Source: Leptospira adleri (lineage in GTDB: Bacteria > Spirochaetota > Leptospiria > Leptospirales > Leptospiraceae). From it: DNA of 12,257 nt. This document shows, piece by piece, positions 1 to 10,243 of this stretch; positions within the stretch are counted from its first letter, which is position 1, and each line of letters starts with the position of its first letter. A program made the translations under genes and the position numbers. A model generated the notes under the pieces. It had not been told where the DNA came from. It saw only the letters and a list, made by a program, of their open reading frames with translations, and made no database searches. Location: the NCBI RefSeq assembly GCF_002811985.1, contig NZ_NPDU01000103.1, positions 1 to 12,257 of the forward strand, given 5' to 3'.

Positions 1-131
1 TAAAGCTCATGGCTTGATCGTGTGAGGAGAGCTCTTCTCAAGTTCTCATTTGTGCGAAACTTTAAGGACACTATCAGAAGACCGGATATTACAAAGAATC
101 GAAAAGTAAACCTTACCGGAAAGGATTTCAT
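1..131 (-). CDS. Possible 5' end of an unidentified minus-strand ORF, running off the window
   Basis: An ATG at 131-129 opens 43 codons that stay open to the window edge. The first 25 residues (MKSFPVRFTFRFFVISGLL and on) are basic then hydrophobic, so they could be a signal peptide or membrane anchor. There is no Shine-Dalgarno-like sequence before the ATG and an in-frame TAA lies two codons upstream. It does not resemble the N-terminus of FliF, the usual partner after fliE. The plus strand also has a short open frame (4-138) that lacks an ATG. I cannot identify the product and the call may be spurious. Confidence 0.22.
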   Translation of the reverse strand, partial: MKSFPVRFTFRFFVISGLLIVSLKFRTNENLRRALLTRSSHEL

Positions 132-199
132 TCGTTAGTATGAAACGGCTGGGTTAAAGGAAAACGAAAAGAGAAGAATGGAATCGAATTTTGAAAAAG

Positions 200-228
200 A
201 AAAAAATCCTCCGTTCCTTTCGGAACGG
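200..228 (-). terminator. Intrinsic terminator of the flgB-flgC-fliE operon
   Basis: Read on the minus strand, a perfect 7-bp stem (CCGTTCC/GGAACGG) closed by a GAAA tetraloop is followed by AGGA and then a run of seven T, with more T-rich sequence after. It lies about 45 bases past the fliE stop and fits a Rho-independent terminator. On the plus strand the stem has no T run after it, so the direction is minus. Confidence 0.8.
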
Positions 229-273
229 TCCGTTTAAAAACTTTCACTTCTAAAATTAAAAGAAGAATATTTT

Positions 274-657
274 TTATCTCAGAGAAGTCAATTCTCTGTA
301 AGCGCGAACGACTCCGTCGGCGATCGTCTTTGTGAATGTGAGAGCGACTCTCGCTTTTTCGGAAGCGATCATCACTTCGTGCGCATCCACAGAGTTCGGA
401 TCAAAGACCATTTTCTGGGTGAGTTCGTCCGCTTCCACCTGAAGATCGTTGACCGATGTCATTGCGTTTTTCATTGCTTCCGAAAAACTCTCGGCGACGT
501 AATCGGGAGAAACGGGTTGTTTTACATCTTTGTAATGTCTATCTTCAGTCGTGAATACATCGACCTTGTCTCCTTTCGGAGTAAGGGGATGAGCTTTCCC
601 GCCGTTATAACCGGAATTATAAGTATACCAGAGTGAAGAATTAGAATTGATTTCCAT
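274..657 (-). CDS. fliE: Flagellar hook-basal body complex protein FliE
   Basis: FliE is a small protein thought to join the MS ring to the proximal rod and to be among the first proteins exported by the flagellar type III apparatus. The 127-residue length is in the family range, slightly long at the N-terminus. The conserved C-terminal part (about residues 90-123) carries the FliE pattern: D-x-H-E-V-M-I-A-S-E-K-A, then L-x-F-T-K-T, then V-x-A-Y-R-E-L. The N-terminal 50 residues are Gly/Ser/Tyr rich and not recognisable. The start is two bases after the flgC stop, and a GGTAGGG Shine-Dalgarno sequence lies inside the end of flgC, so translation is probably coupled. A strong terminator follows, making this the last gene of the unit; fliF and fliG are not next to it as in many bacteria. 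Confidence 0.93.
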   Translation of the reverse strand: MEINSNSSLWYTYNSGYNGGKAHPLTPKGDKVDVFTTEDRHYKDVKQPVSPDYVAESFSEAMKNAMTSVNDLQVEADELTQKMVFDPNSVDAHEVMIASEKARVALTFTKTIADGVVRAYRELTSLR

Positions 658-659
658 AA

Positions 660-1121
660 TTATGCCCTACCTATTTCCAGCGCTTTGTTAAACATCGCTT
701 TGGAGCCGTTGATCATCTGCACGTTCGCTTCGTAGGATCTAGAAGCCGAAATCATGTCCGTCATCTCGGTTACGATGTTTACGTTCGGCATTTCCACGTA
801 TCCTTTTTTGGGTCCGATCTGAATCGAGTCCGGATGTGTAGGATCGTAAACCAAACGAAGCGGAGTCATATCCTTTTCGATCTTCATTACCTTTACGCCT
901 TTTCCTTCTCCGGGAGAAATACCGAACGGATATACGGGACTATTCCATCTGGTTCTCAGGTTGATCGGAGTCATCACGACCCGATCTCTTCGAAAAGGTC
1001 CGTCTCCATTCGTATTTCTTGTGGTCGTTGAGTTTGCGATGTTGTTGGATATCACATCCATTCGCAATCTTTGCGCGGATAAGCCTGTTGCGGAAATGTT
1101 GATCGATGAGAAAAGGCCCAT
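660..1121 (-). CDS. flgC: Flagellar basal-body rod protein FlgC
   Basis: FlgC is a proximal rod subunit of the flagellum, which in spirochaetes lies in the periplasm. The 153-residue length is close to the usual 135-150. The N-terminal rod signature is clear (residues 9-30, I-S-A-T-G-L-S-A-Q-R then S-N-N-I-A-N-S). The middle has the family phrase R-L-V-Y-D-P-T-H-P-D. The C-terminal helix (about 120-153, M-I-S-A-S-R-S-Y-E-A-N-V) is the paired coiled-coil half of the rod/hook family. The ATG at 1121 is preceded by AGGAAG at good spacing. It sits between flgB (64 bases upstream) and fliE (2 bases downstream) in one transcription unit. Confidence 0.96.
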   Translation of the reverse strand: MGLFSSINISATGLSAQRLRMDVISNNIANSTTTRNTNGDGPFRRDRVVMTPINLRTRWNSPVYPFGISPGEGKGVKVMKIEKDMTPLRLVYDPTHPDSIQIGPKKGYVEMPNVNIVTEMTDMISASRSYEANVQMINGSKAMFNKALEIGRA

Positions 1122-1185
1122 GGCTACTTCCTAAACGGTAAAATTATGTCTCATTATAATGAATTCAAGGAAAATATTTTAATTC

Positions 1186-1617
1186 TTAAGCCATTCTCAT
1201 GACTTGCTTTAGATCTCGGTAATTCTGGTTGATTCTTTCCGACATCATCATGTATTGCATTTGGGAATTGGATGCTTCCACGACTTCCTTCTCCACGTCC
1301 ACGTTATTGCCGTCGGCTCTCATAGTAGTCAGATAGTCGATATTGGCCTTGGGTTGAACTTCCCGATAATCCAAGGGTTTGAAGAATGAAATATGGCGGT
1401 CGTCTGAAATTTGTGTTGGAACTTCTTTGACTGCCTCGATTTTTTCGGATTCGATGGCTCTTTTGATCATAGATTCGAAGATCACTTCGGATCTCTTAAA
1501 ATGAGGAACGTCCGCGTTTGCGATATTGTCTGAAATTACTTTTCTCTTTAAAACGGAACTATTCATTCCTCTTTCCAGTAAATCCTGGGTTTTCATGAAA
1601 TGGGTTTTCTCAAACAT
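1186..1617 (-). CDS. flgB: Flagellar basal-body rod protein FlgB
   Basis: FlgB is the rod subunit nearest the MS ring and is exported by the flagellar type III system. The chosen start, an ATG at 1617 giving 143 residues, has a strong purine-rich ribosome site (GAGGGGAGAG) a few bases upstream. A start 15 codons further out (1662) lacks support and would cover this site. The N-terminal rod signature is at residues 27-41 (V-I-S-D-N-I-A-N-A-D-V-P-H-F-K). The C-terminal helix holds the expected V-E-A-S-N-S-Q-M-Q-Y pattern, then R-I-N-Q-N-Y. It is the first gene of flgB-flgC-fliE and is transcribed away from the STAS gene, with 125 bases between the two starts. Confidence 0.95.
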   Translation of the reverse strand: MFEKTHFMKTQDLLERGMNSSVLKRKVISDNIANADVPHFKRSEVIFESMIKRAIESEKIEAVKEVPTQISDDRHISFFKPLDYREVQPKANIDYLTTMRADGNNVDVEKEVVEASNSQMQYMMMSERINQNYRDLKQVMRMA

Positions 1618-1701
1618 TATTTCTCTCCCCTCAAAAAAATCGGTTGAATTTGCGTTTTCCACGAGAGATTTTTTTTACTTGGGAAAGTTTTTTCGTCCGA
1701 A

Positions 1702-1730
1702 AGTATATGAGGACGCCGAAGAACTTGAAA
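1702..1730 (-). promoter_or_regulatory. Possible sigma-70-type promoter for flgB
   Basis: On the minus strand a TATACT hexamer (1707-1702) matches the -10 consensus at five of six bases. A weak TTTCAA (1730-1725) stands 17 bases upstream, matching TTGACA at only three positions. The predicted start of transcription leaves a leader of about 80 bases before flgB. I saw no clear flagellar sigma-28 pattern here. The call rests mainly on the -10 element. Confidence 0.28.
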
Positions 1731-1742
1731 GCGAATCTTAAA

Positions 1743-2033
1743 ATGTCAGATAATTCAGAAATAGTCGAAATCACTCCTGATCTCACCATTCTTTTTAACG
1801 ACTACTATGCGTTTCGAACGATGCTCATGGACGCCATCGCTAAAAAGCCGAAGTCGATCATTCTCAACCTCGGCGATATTCCAGTAATGAATTCGATTTC
1901 AATCAGTTCTCTCGTATGGTTTTTGAAGAATGCAAAATCGGAAGGAATTCACTGTACGATCAGCGCGATTCATCCGGATTTGATGAATACCTTCGAAGTT
2001 TTAAACTTAAAGGAATACATCGATCATCAGTGA
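1743..2033 (+). CDS. STAS-domain protein, anti-sigma-factor-antagonist type
   Basis: This 96-residue protein is the size of a lone STAS domain, the fold of SpoIIAA/RsbV proteins that bind anti-sigma kinases and are switched by serine phosphorylation. The order fits: an N-terminal strand (about 8-18), a helix (20-34), strand K-S-I-I-L-N-L (37-43), the switch loop P-V-M-N-S-I-S-I-S-S-L-V (47-58), a helix, then strand C-T-I-S-A-I and a final helix with F-E-V-L-N-L. The usual Asp-Ser pair of the switch loop reads Asn50-Ser51, so phosphorylation may differ or be lost. ATG 1743 was chosen because the domain begins there; an in-frame ATG at 1707 would add a poor 12-residue extension. It is divergent from flgB, but a role in flagellar gene control is only a guess. 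Confidence 0.75.
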   Translation: MSDNSEIVEITPDLTILFNDYYAFRTMLMDAIAKKPKSIILNLGDIPVMNSISISSLVWFLKNAKSEGIHCTISAIHPDLMNTFEVLNLKEYIDHQ

Positions 2034-2128
2034 TTCTCCCGCTTTCTTTTCCCGTTTTCCGCCCCAATCCCTGATTTCTTCCCTTTCCTTTGCTTAGATT
2101 TTCATTGGACAACCAAGGATGGATCTCT

Positions 2129-2488
2129 ATGTTTGAATCTATGAAAAAATTCGCTCTCATTTTAACTCTCGTTCTATTTCTTTTCTCTTCTTGTAAAAAG
2201 AAAGAGGAGCTGATTTTAGGGGATTGGGTAAAGGTTAAGAATTGTCCTGAAAAGGGAGAATGCAAAGACCCGGATAAAGGAAAAGGAAGTCACCTTCTGA
2301 TTCTTCCGGACGGTTTGGCAAAATATGATACATTTCATCTTACCTACAAAATGAAGGATGACGACATCCATTTTAATCTCGCGGATCTCGCTTTTGATCT
2401 GGAATATAGAATTCTAAAAGTCAACGCAAAGGAACTTCAGCTCCTAAATAAAAAAGAAGACAACGTAGAATTCTTCGAAAAGAACTGA
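2129..2488 (+). CDS. Small putative lipoprotein with a lipocalin-like beta-rich body
   Basis: The 119-residue product starts with a lipoprotein signal peptide: MFESMKKF, a hydrophobic core, then L-F-S-S-C with the lipidated cysteine at residue 22, a spirochaete-style lipobox. The mature part is Lys/Asp/Glu rich, begins with a G-D-W motif and alternates short hydrophobic strands (L-L-I-L-P-D-G, F-H-L-T-Y-K, Y-R-I-L-K-V, L-Q-L-L-N-K). This pattern is seen in small lipocalin-like secreted bacterial proteins; the fold is inferred, not proved. ATG 2129 is preceded by AAGGATGGA at suitable spacing. ATG 2141 would also give a full signal peptide, while 2090 would spoil it. It lies 95 bases after the STAS gene and 38 before the TPR gene, so cotranscription is possible. 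The function is unknown. Confidence 0.7.
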   Translation: MFESMKKFALILTLVLFLFSSCKKKEELILGDWVKVKNCPEKGECKDPDKGKGSHLLILPDGLAKYDTFHLTYKMKDDDIHFNLADLAFDLEYRILKVNAKELQLLNKKEDNVEFFEKN

Positions 2489-2526
2489 TTCGGTTTCGGT
2501 TTTCCTTCGAATAAAAAATCGTAAAC

Positions 2527-3585
<1,059 letters not shown>

Positions 3586-3603
3586 AAAGGATTCTTGCCG
3601 TAC

Positions 3604-3825
3604 GTAGTTCCGACAAAATTCTACCGTGAAAGCCGCGCGTCCCACCTGCGGCACGATCCGTAGAGAGCGCCGCGCTGAGTTTTGAGTGGAGGGATGATGA
3701 GCGACTCATAGGGAGCGAATCATTGAGTTTCGATGGCGGGAAAAATCGGGAGATTTTCCCTTTACCACAGAATTACCTTTTGCACAAGGATAAATACGTT
3801 TGATTCGTTGTCGTAACTCCGACAA
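3604..3825. repeat. Intergenic patch of short dispersed and palindromic repeats
   Basis: This patch lies in the 254-base space between the convergent TPR and DUF454 genes. Two copies of the pattern CGAYYCRTAGRGAGCG occur at 3654-3669 and 3702-3717; a third is at 11018-11033. A TTGTCGGA[A/G][C/T]TACG motif, read on the minus strand, occurs at about 3604-3618 and 3811-3825, and the second copy forms a stem TTGTCG/CGACAA at 3808-3825. No open frame of note crosses the region. The arrangement resembles the small intergenic repeats common in Leptospira genomes, but I could not test copy number. Confidence 0.5.
3738..3760 (+). terminator. Hairpin, possible terminator of the plus-strand TPR gene
   Basis: The arms GGGAAAAATC and GATTTTCCC form a 9-bp stem with one bulged A and a GGGA loop. 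On the plus strand only TTT then ACC follows, so the T run is weak. The hairpin lies about 150 bases after the TPR stop. It could instead be part of the repeat element around it. Confidence 0.3.
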
Positions 3826-3839
3826 AGAATATTTTAAAT

Positions 3840-4256
3840 TCAGTTTTTTACTTTGGTAGGAATTCGTATCAAATAGATCACGACGAGAACGCCGATCAGA
3901 GAAATAAGAATTTTTACCGCTAAAATCGGAATAAAAAAGAAAACGGTCGTTCCTATCGTTATAAAAATCATGGAGATGGCGATGATCTTTGCGCGGAGCG
4001 GAATCATTTTGTGAATTCTCCAGTCGCGAATATAAGATCCGAAATAGCGATTGTTCATAAGCCAATTGTAAAATTTATGCGAGGCCCTCGCATAACAGGC
4101 CGCAGATAAAAGTAAGAACGGAGTCGTTGGAAGAATGGGCGTGAAAATTCCGATGATCCCCAACGTTAGGGAAATAGAACCCGCGACAAATAATAAAAAG
4201 CGAATGAACTTGGATCTATGAAGTCGAACCTCGTCGCTGTAATCTTTTTGTTCCAT
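3840..4256 (-). CDS. DUF454 (YbaN-like) inner-membrane protein
   Basis: The 138-residue protein matches the DUF454 family, small cytoplasmic-membrane proteins typified by E. coli YbaN and of unknown function. After a charged N-terminus (1-17) there is a hydrophobic segment (18-37). The family hallmark follows: G-I-F-T-P-I-L-P-T-T-P-F-L-L-L-S-A (36-52), then C-Y-A-R-A-S-H (54-60) and R-Y-F-G-S-Y-I-R-D-W-R (70-80). Two further membrane helices lie at about 89-108 and 112-131. The length is typical. The ATG follows directly after a 12-base palindrome (ATTCTATAGAAT, 4257-4268) with no Shine-Dalgarno sequence. The palindrome contains a -10-like TATAGA, so a very short leader is conceivable. The gene is convergent with the TPR gene, with repeat DNA between them. 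Confidence 0.88.
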   Translation of the reverse strand: MEQKDYSDEVRLHRSKFIRFLLFVAGSISLTLGIIGIFTPILPTTPFLLLSAACYARASHKFYNWLMNNRYFGSYIRDWRIHKMIPLRAKIIAISMIFITIGTTVFFFIPILAVKILISLIGVLVVIYLIRIPTKVKN

Positions 4257-4376
4257 ATTCTATAGAATGAAAGCGGCATTCAACAATTCAATTCTTTTGC
4301 AACTTGAGAAATCATTTGCGGTTGATTCCGATCGAATGAGATTCTTAGATAAATCCGAATGAACGAAGTGAACCCG

Positions 4377-4985
4377 TCATCGCTCGTTCCATACACGATC
4401 TGATTCGAGCCAATCGTTTAAAAGTTGCGCGTCTTTATTCTTTGCGAACTTTTTGAGAGGTTCCAATTCAATCGGAGAATATCTTTTTGCGAGTTGGAAT
4501 AATACGTCCAACTGCGCAACCGTATGATCGAGATCCAAAGAATTCAAATATCGAATGTAAAGCGGCAGATATTTTAGATTCTTTTTAAGAAGCCAGAGAA
4601 CGGCGTAAGTTCCCGTTTCCAATTCCTCATGGGTGGCAAGTCCTTCATCGTTATTCTCTTCGTTGAAATGTATCAGCGCTTCTATGTATTCCGAAACTGA
4701 CGTTTCAATCAAAAAATCCGAGTTCGGAATTTTGGAAAAGAGAGCCTCTTCATCCAATATTCGATCTTCCATCGTAACGCCGAAGCCGAACCACGGGTCC
4801 GAATCTTCGAAAATCGGATCGGAGAAAACTAAATCGTCCGCATTTTTGAGAATTCTCGTCCAAGAGTCTACGGCGTCCCTAACGGATAAAGAAGTAAGAT
4901 CCTCCACGGCGACTAAAACGAGATGGCCGGTAAATCCTGCTTCCGGATCCATTTCCACGATACGAATAGAAAATTCGGTTTTCAT
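4377..4985 (-). CDS. Unrecognised soluble acidic protein, 202 residues
   Basis: I do not recognise a family. With the ATG at 4985, the product is acidic in its middle (about residues 49-122) and has no signal peptide or membrane helix. The N-terminal third looks like alternating strands (F-S-I-R-I-V, H-L-V-L-V-A-V). The C-terminal 80 residues look helical, with Y-A-V-L-W-L-L-K-K-N-L-K-Y-L-P-L-Y at about 127-143 and D-W-L-E near the end. The start is supported by GGGAGT just upstream; the open frame continues upstream to 5171 but that part is basic, Lys/Arg-rich and unlike the rest. A perfect -35-like TTGACA lies at 5193-5188 on the minus strand but has no good -10 partner. The protein may be genus-restricted. 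Confidence 0.72.
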   Translation of the reverse strand: MKTEFSIRIVEMDPEAGFTGHLVLVAVEDLTSLSVRDAVDSWTRILKNADDLVFSDPIFEDSDPWFGFGVTMEDRILDEEALFSKIPNSDFLIETSVSEYIEALIHFNEENNDEGLATHEELETGTYAVLWLLKKNLKYLPLYIRYLNSLDLDHTVAQLDVLFQLAKRYSPIELEPLKKFAKNKDAQLLNDWLESDRVWNER

Positions 4986-5263
4986 AATATACTCCCGTTC
5001 AACGGAAAATTTTGAATTCCCGCCAACAGCTTCCGCTTTCGTTTTTCTCCGGATTCTTGTGAAAGAATTTTTCAAAGACGAACGTAAGCTCATTCCAAGT
5101 AGAATCCAAAAGGCCCTTTTTTTGCATTCAATCTTTTTCCTTGAGACCATTTCTTTAGCGATAAACCACACAAAATAAAACCGACTTTGTCAAATAACGA
5201 TTCAAGGAGAGGTTGTTTTCCAAAAAACAAATGACTGAGTTTTTTCAAGGCCGATCTAAAAAT

Positions 5264-6148
5264 TTAAGAATAAACTTCGGAGAAGAATTCCATATCGAGA
5301 ATTCTTTGCGCAAAAATTCTTAAAAGAATCTGACCGAAAAAAAACCGATCGGCTTCTTTGATCGTTACGACTTCGCAATCTTCGTGGGATACAAAAAGGT
5401 AAGCGGGTTCTTTGTGAATCGTCTTTTTTAAGGGATTGTTTAAAATCCAATTCTGACCAAACTCGATAATACAAGGGACGTCTTCCAGAGATAGGTCTTT
5501 ATTTTCCAGCGCTTCTAAAAATTTTTCATTGTCGCCTTCTTCGATTGCTTCGGGCTCCCATCCGCCGCCGTTGATTTTTCCATTCTTATCCATTCCGAAA
5601 AATCCGATCGATCCTCCGCCTAAGTCTTCGTAATAAATTCCGTTATGCACCTTTGAGACTTTTGTATAACTCTTCGGAAGACCTTTTCCTGGAATTTGAG
5701 TGAACGGAGGTCGGCAGATCAATTCCGCGTTTTCATCTTCCAAGTCTTTAATTTTGATTTCGGCGGTTAAAGTTTTTTCTTTTTCATTTAAGGAGAAAGA
5801 AATTAAATTTTCGGACAGTTTTTTAAGAATTTCCTTGTCTTCTTCGTTTTCCGTTAAAAATGAAAAATGTTTTATAAATGCTTCCTTCGGCGTATTTGAA
5901 TCGAGCAGGGATTTCCATTCCGCGAGAAAATCTCCGGTGGAATTCTCCTTATATCCTTTCTTTAGTTTTTCATGAATCAGTTTTTCCGCTTCTTTTAGAC
6001 ATTTGTCTTCCGAATCGAAGGTTTTTGTCTGCGTTTGTCCCGCGGTTCCGGTTTTACCGAAGGTCACTGTGAAGGAATTTCCGGAGGTTTCTAAGTTCCA
6101 GAATTTATCGGATGTCCCGTCTTGAAAAGTAAGTTCTCGTTTTGTCAT
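5264..6148 (-). CDS. WGR-domain protein with a possible SUKH-like C-terminal part
   Basis: The N-terminal 70 residues follow the WGR domain plan: strand R-E-L-T-F, then K-F-W-N-L-E, then [10 protein letters not shown] (about 29-38) in place of the typical W-G-R-I-G-x-x-G-Q, then a helix with F-D-S-x-x-x-A-x-K-L-I-x-x-K-x-x-K-G-Y. WGR domains occur in eukaryotic PARPs and in many bacterial proteins, and in PARPs help bind nucleic acid. A Lys/Glu-rich helical linker follows. The C-terminal half (from about 140) has [14 protein letters not shown] and G-G-G-S-I-G-F-F-G, reminiscent of SMI1/KNR4 (SUKH) proteins; this second assignment is tentative. The 294-residue length has no family norm. The ATG is preceded by AGAGG at fitting spacing. 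No signal peptide is seen, so a cytoplasmic site is likely. Confidence 0.72.
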   Translation of the reverse strand: MTKRELTFQDGTSDKFWNLETSGNSFTVTFGKTGTAGQTQTKTFDSEDKCLKEAEKLIHEKLKKGYKENSTGDFLAEWKSLLDSNTPKEAFIKHFSFLTENEEDKEILKKLSENLISFSLNEKEKTLTAEIKIKDLEDENAELICRPPFTQIPGKGLPKSYTKVSKVHNGIYYEDLGGGSIGFFGMDKNGKINGGGWEPEAIEEGDNEKFLEALENKDLSLEDVPCIIEFGQNWILNNPLKKTIHKEPAYLFVSHEDCEVVTIKEADRFFFGQILLRIFAQRILDMEFFSEVYS

Positions 6149-6260
6149 ACGCCGCCTCTTGTAATATTAGAATATTCAAATTTTAGAATGTATTCTTCTT
6201 GATCGATGTGGTAAGTTCGTTTTTCATTTTTGCTTTTCAAGATCAATAATTTAAAAATTT

Positions 6261-7229
6261 TTACGGATTGTGCAATTGAAAAAAGTTGATCGCTTCTTGG
6301 TCCGCTAGCGGTTTTGCGTTTACATCGTTCGCATCGAACTGATCGTTTACCGCCTTGGCCTGATCGAAACTGTGATGTGTGTTGGGATATACCGTTATCG
6401 CAATAGAATTGTTTGTTCCTAAGCTAGCGCCTAACGTCTGCGCGCGGTTAACCCGGTCGTCGCAATATCCACCGGTATAAAGAGGGTCCAATCCCGCCGC
6501 GAGAATTTTCAAATGAGTATACGGCAGATACGTGCTTGTTGAAATTCCTCCAAACGCGCCGTTTAGACCGCAACCCGGGTAATAGGAAATCACTCCTTTG
6601 AAAGGTCTCGGATATTTCTGACGGTATGGAAGGGTGGAATTCGTATCAACTGTCGAAATGACGCTGCTTCCTCCATGCGACCATCCTAATAAAACGATTC
6701 TTTCATTTAGGATAATCGAGGATCTTCTTACGTAGTCTAAAGCGGCGTAGGCGTCCGTTGGACGATCCGTAACTTCGGAGGTTCCTGCACCCGATCCGTT
6801 TCCACACTGATTCTGCTCCGCGTTTCTCGGCGTGAAACTATCGAGCAACAAAGTGGCGTAACCTAAATTTTTGCCGCGTCCCGCCCATTCTGTAAAAAGC
6901 GAAGCAACGCCTTTCGAGGGATCGTTATAGGAATAAGCTCCGCCGCATCCGTGCATCATGACGATCAAAGGAAATTTTTTTAAGCCCGCGGGTTTTGAAA
7001 AATAGCCGATGATCGTGATGTTCTGAGTGGAATTGAATATCTGAACTTTATAATTCGTGAGTTCCGTTTCCTGATCGATCGGAACCGGACCGGAGATTAA
7101 GTTTTGAAATTCGATCGCTTGCGCGGCGCCCAGTAAGAATAAAAAGGGAACTTCCTCTTTGGAATGTTTGCAGTTCGAAAGTAAGATAAAATTTACAGCC
7201 AAGGTTAGCGTGATTTGTAGGAACTTCAT
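6261..7229 (-). CDS. Alpha/beta-hydrolase (dienelactone-hydrolase-like) lipoprotein
   Basis: The 322-residue product has a lipoprotein signal peptide ending L-L-S-N-C, with Cys20 as the lipid site, so it is probably anchored in an envelope membrane. The rest is an alpha/beta hydrolase. An oxyanion-hole motif H-G-C-G-G lies at 93-97, the nucleophile elbow G-W-S-H-G-G puts Ser184 at the active site, Asp248 follows in A-A-G-L-D, and His285 or His286 lies in N-T-H-H-S-F-D. Spacing and the H-x-x-G-G / G-x-S-x-G-G pattern fit dienelactone-hydrolase-type or acetyl-esterase-type enzymes; the substrate is unknown. Several extra cysteines (96, 142, 220, 256) could form disulfides outside the cytoplasm. 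The ATG lacks a strong Shine-Dalgarno sequence. It stands alone, with long spacers on both sides. Confidence 0.85.
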   Translation of the reverse strand: MKFLQITLTLAVNFILLSNCKHSKEEVPFLFLLGAAQAIEFQNLISGPVPIDQETELTNYKVQIFNSTQNITIIGYFSKPAGLKKFPLIVMMHGCGGAYSYNDPSKGVASLFTEWAGRGKNLGYATLLLDSFTPRNAEQNQCGNGSGAGTSEVTDRPTDAYAALDYVRRSSIILNERIVLLGWSHGGSSVISTVDTNSTLPYRQKYPRPFKGVISYYPGCGLNGAFGGISTSTYLPYTHLKILAAGLDPLYTGGYCDDRVNRAQTLGASLGTNNSIAITVYPNTHHSFDQAKAVNDQFDANDVNAKPLADQEAINFFQLHNP

Positions 7230-7289
7230 GCGAAGTATAACAGAACGTTTCTAAGATATTTCGGTTTAAATCGATAATATTTTTCTCGG

Positions 7290-7295
7290 ATTATA
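7290..7295 (-). promoter_or_regulatory. Possible -10 element upstream of the hydrolase gene
   Basis: A perfect TATAAT on the minus strand stands about 60 bases before the hydrolase ATG. The sequence 16-18 bases further upstream does not resemble TTGACA, and the region is very AT-rich, so a chance match is possible. Confidence 0.22.
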
Positions 7296-7690
7296 GAAGA
7301 ATAAAATAGAATTTTATTTCGAATCAGACCTTCTCTGAAAAGTAATCATTTCGTATTACGATTTCCGATTCGATTCAATACCTCGGATTTGTTTATTGAA
7401 AGGAATCTTTGGATAAGAACCTATATCGTCTCATTGAATGAGAACTTGATTTTATTTCCGCAAAACTATGTTACGAATTCTTTGCGAAGTTTTTTGTAAA
7501 ACTTTAGAAACGAGAAGAGTGTTGGATTTTCTGCTTCGTATTGATCAGTTTTCGTTTTGATTCTAATACAATTCATTCTTAAGAACGGACGCGTAAAGGT
7601 TCGAATCAATTCTTAGAAGTCGAATGAGGATTTAATACGTGAGTCTTTTGTGATGTTCTTGAGTTGGTCCGGAGCGGACGGCTCTTTGCA
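7296..7690. other. AT-rich intergenic stretch with no recognised gene
   Basis: This is most of the 525-base gap between the hydrolase start and the pntB stop. I see no long open frame, no tRNA or other structured-RNA pattern and none of the repeats found near 3700 and 11000. Stop codons are frequent in all frames. A small GTCC/GGAC hairpin near 7666-7678 is the only structure I noted. The length suggests a lost gene, a small RNA or an unusually long leader, but nothing here decides between them. Confidence 0.5.
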
Positions 7691-7724
7691 AATAAAAAAG
7701 CCGGACTTTTCAGGATCCGGCTTT
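7691..7724 (-). terminator. Intrinsic terminator downstream of pntB
   Basis: The arms AAAGCCGGA (7697-7705) and TCCGGCTTT (7716-7724) form a perfect 9-bp stem with a 10-base loop. On the minus strand the stem runs straight into a six-T run followed by ATTT. It lies about 30 bases after the pntB stop and closes the pnt transcription unit. Confidence 0.85.
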
Positions 7725-7754
7725 GAGGAAAATTCTCTAAAAGAATGGAAAAGA

Positions 7755-9445
<1,691 letters not shown>

Positions 9446-9468
9446 ATAACTTTTCCTAATCAGAGATT

Positions 9469-9491
9469 CCTTTCCAAAGAGCATGGAAAGG
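9469..9491 (-). promoter_or_regulatory. Hairpin between queC and the pnt genes
   Basis: Perfect 7-bp arms (CCTTTCC/GGAAAGG) enclose a 9-base loop in the 65-base gap between the queC stop and the pntAB start. No T run follows on either strand, so it is not a standard terminator. It could mark an RNA-processing site or weak attenuation of read-through from queC, or be chance. Confidence 0.3.
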
Positions 9492-9509
9492 CCGGGTTTA
9501 CCGATGGGA

Positions 9510-10229
<720 letters not shown>

Positions 10230-10243
10230 AACTCGCCTCTTGT

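Noticed and set aside
4..138. Plus-strand open frame at the left edge
   Set aside because: It begins just after a stop codon, has no ATG and gives no recognisable product.
1618..1742. Sigma-28 flagellar promoter before flgB
   Set aside because: No TAAA plus GCCGATAA-type pair at proper spacing was visible on the minus strand.
4986..5171. N-terminal extension of the 202-residue protein
   Set aside because: It is basic and low in hydrophobic pattern, unlike the acidic body, and GGGAGT before the ATG at 4985 supports the shorter form.
4633..5178. 181-codon plus-strand open frame
   Set aside because: Its Ser-rich composition is typical of an antisense shadow; the minus-strand gene here has a good ribosome site and protein-like composition.
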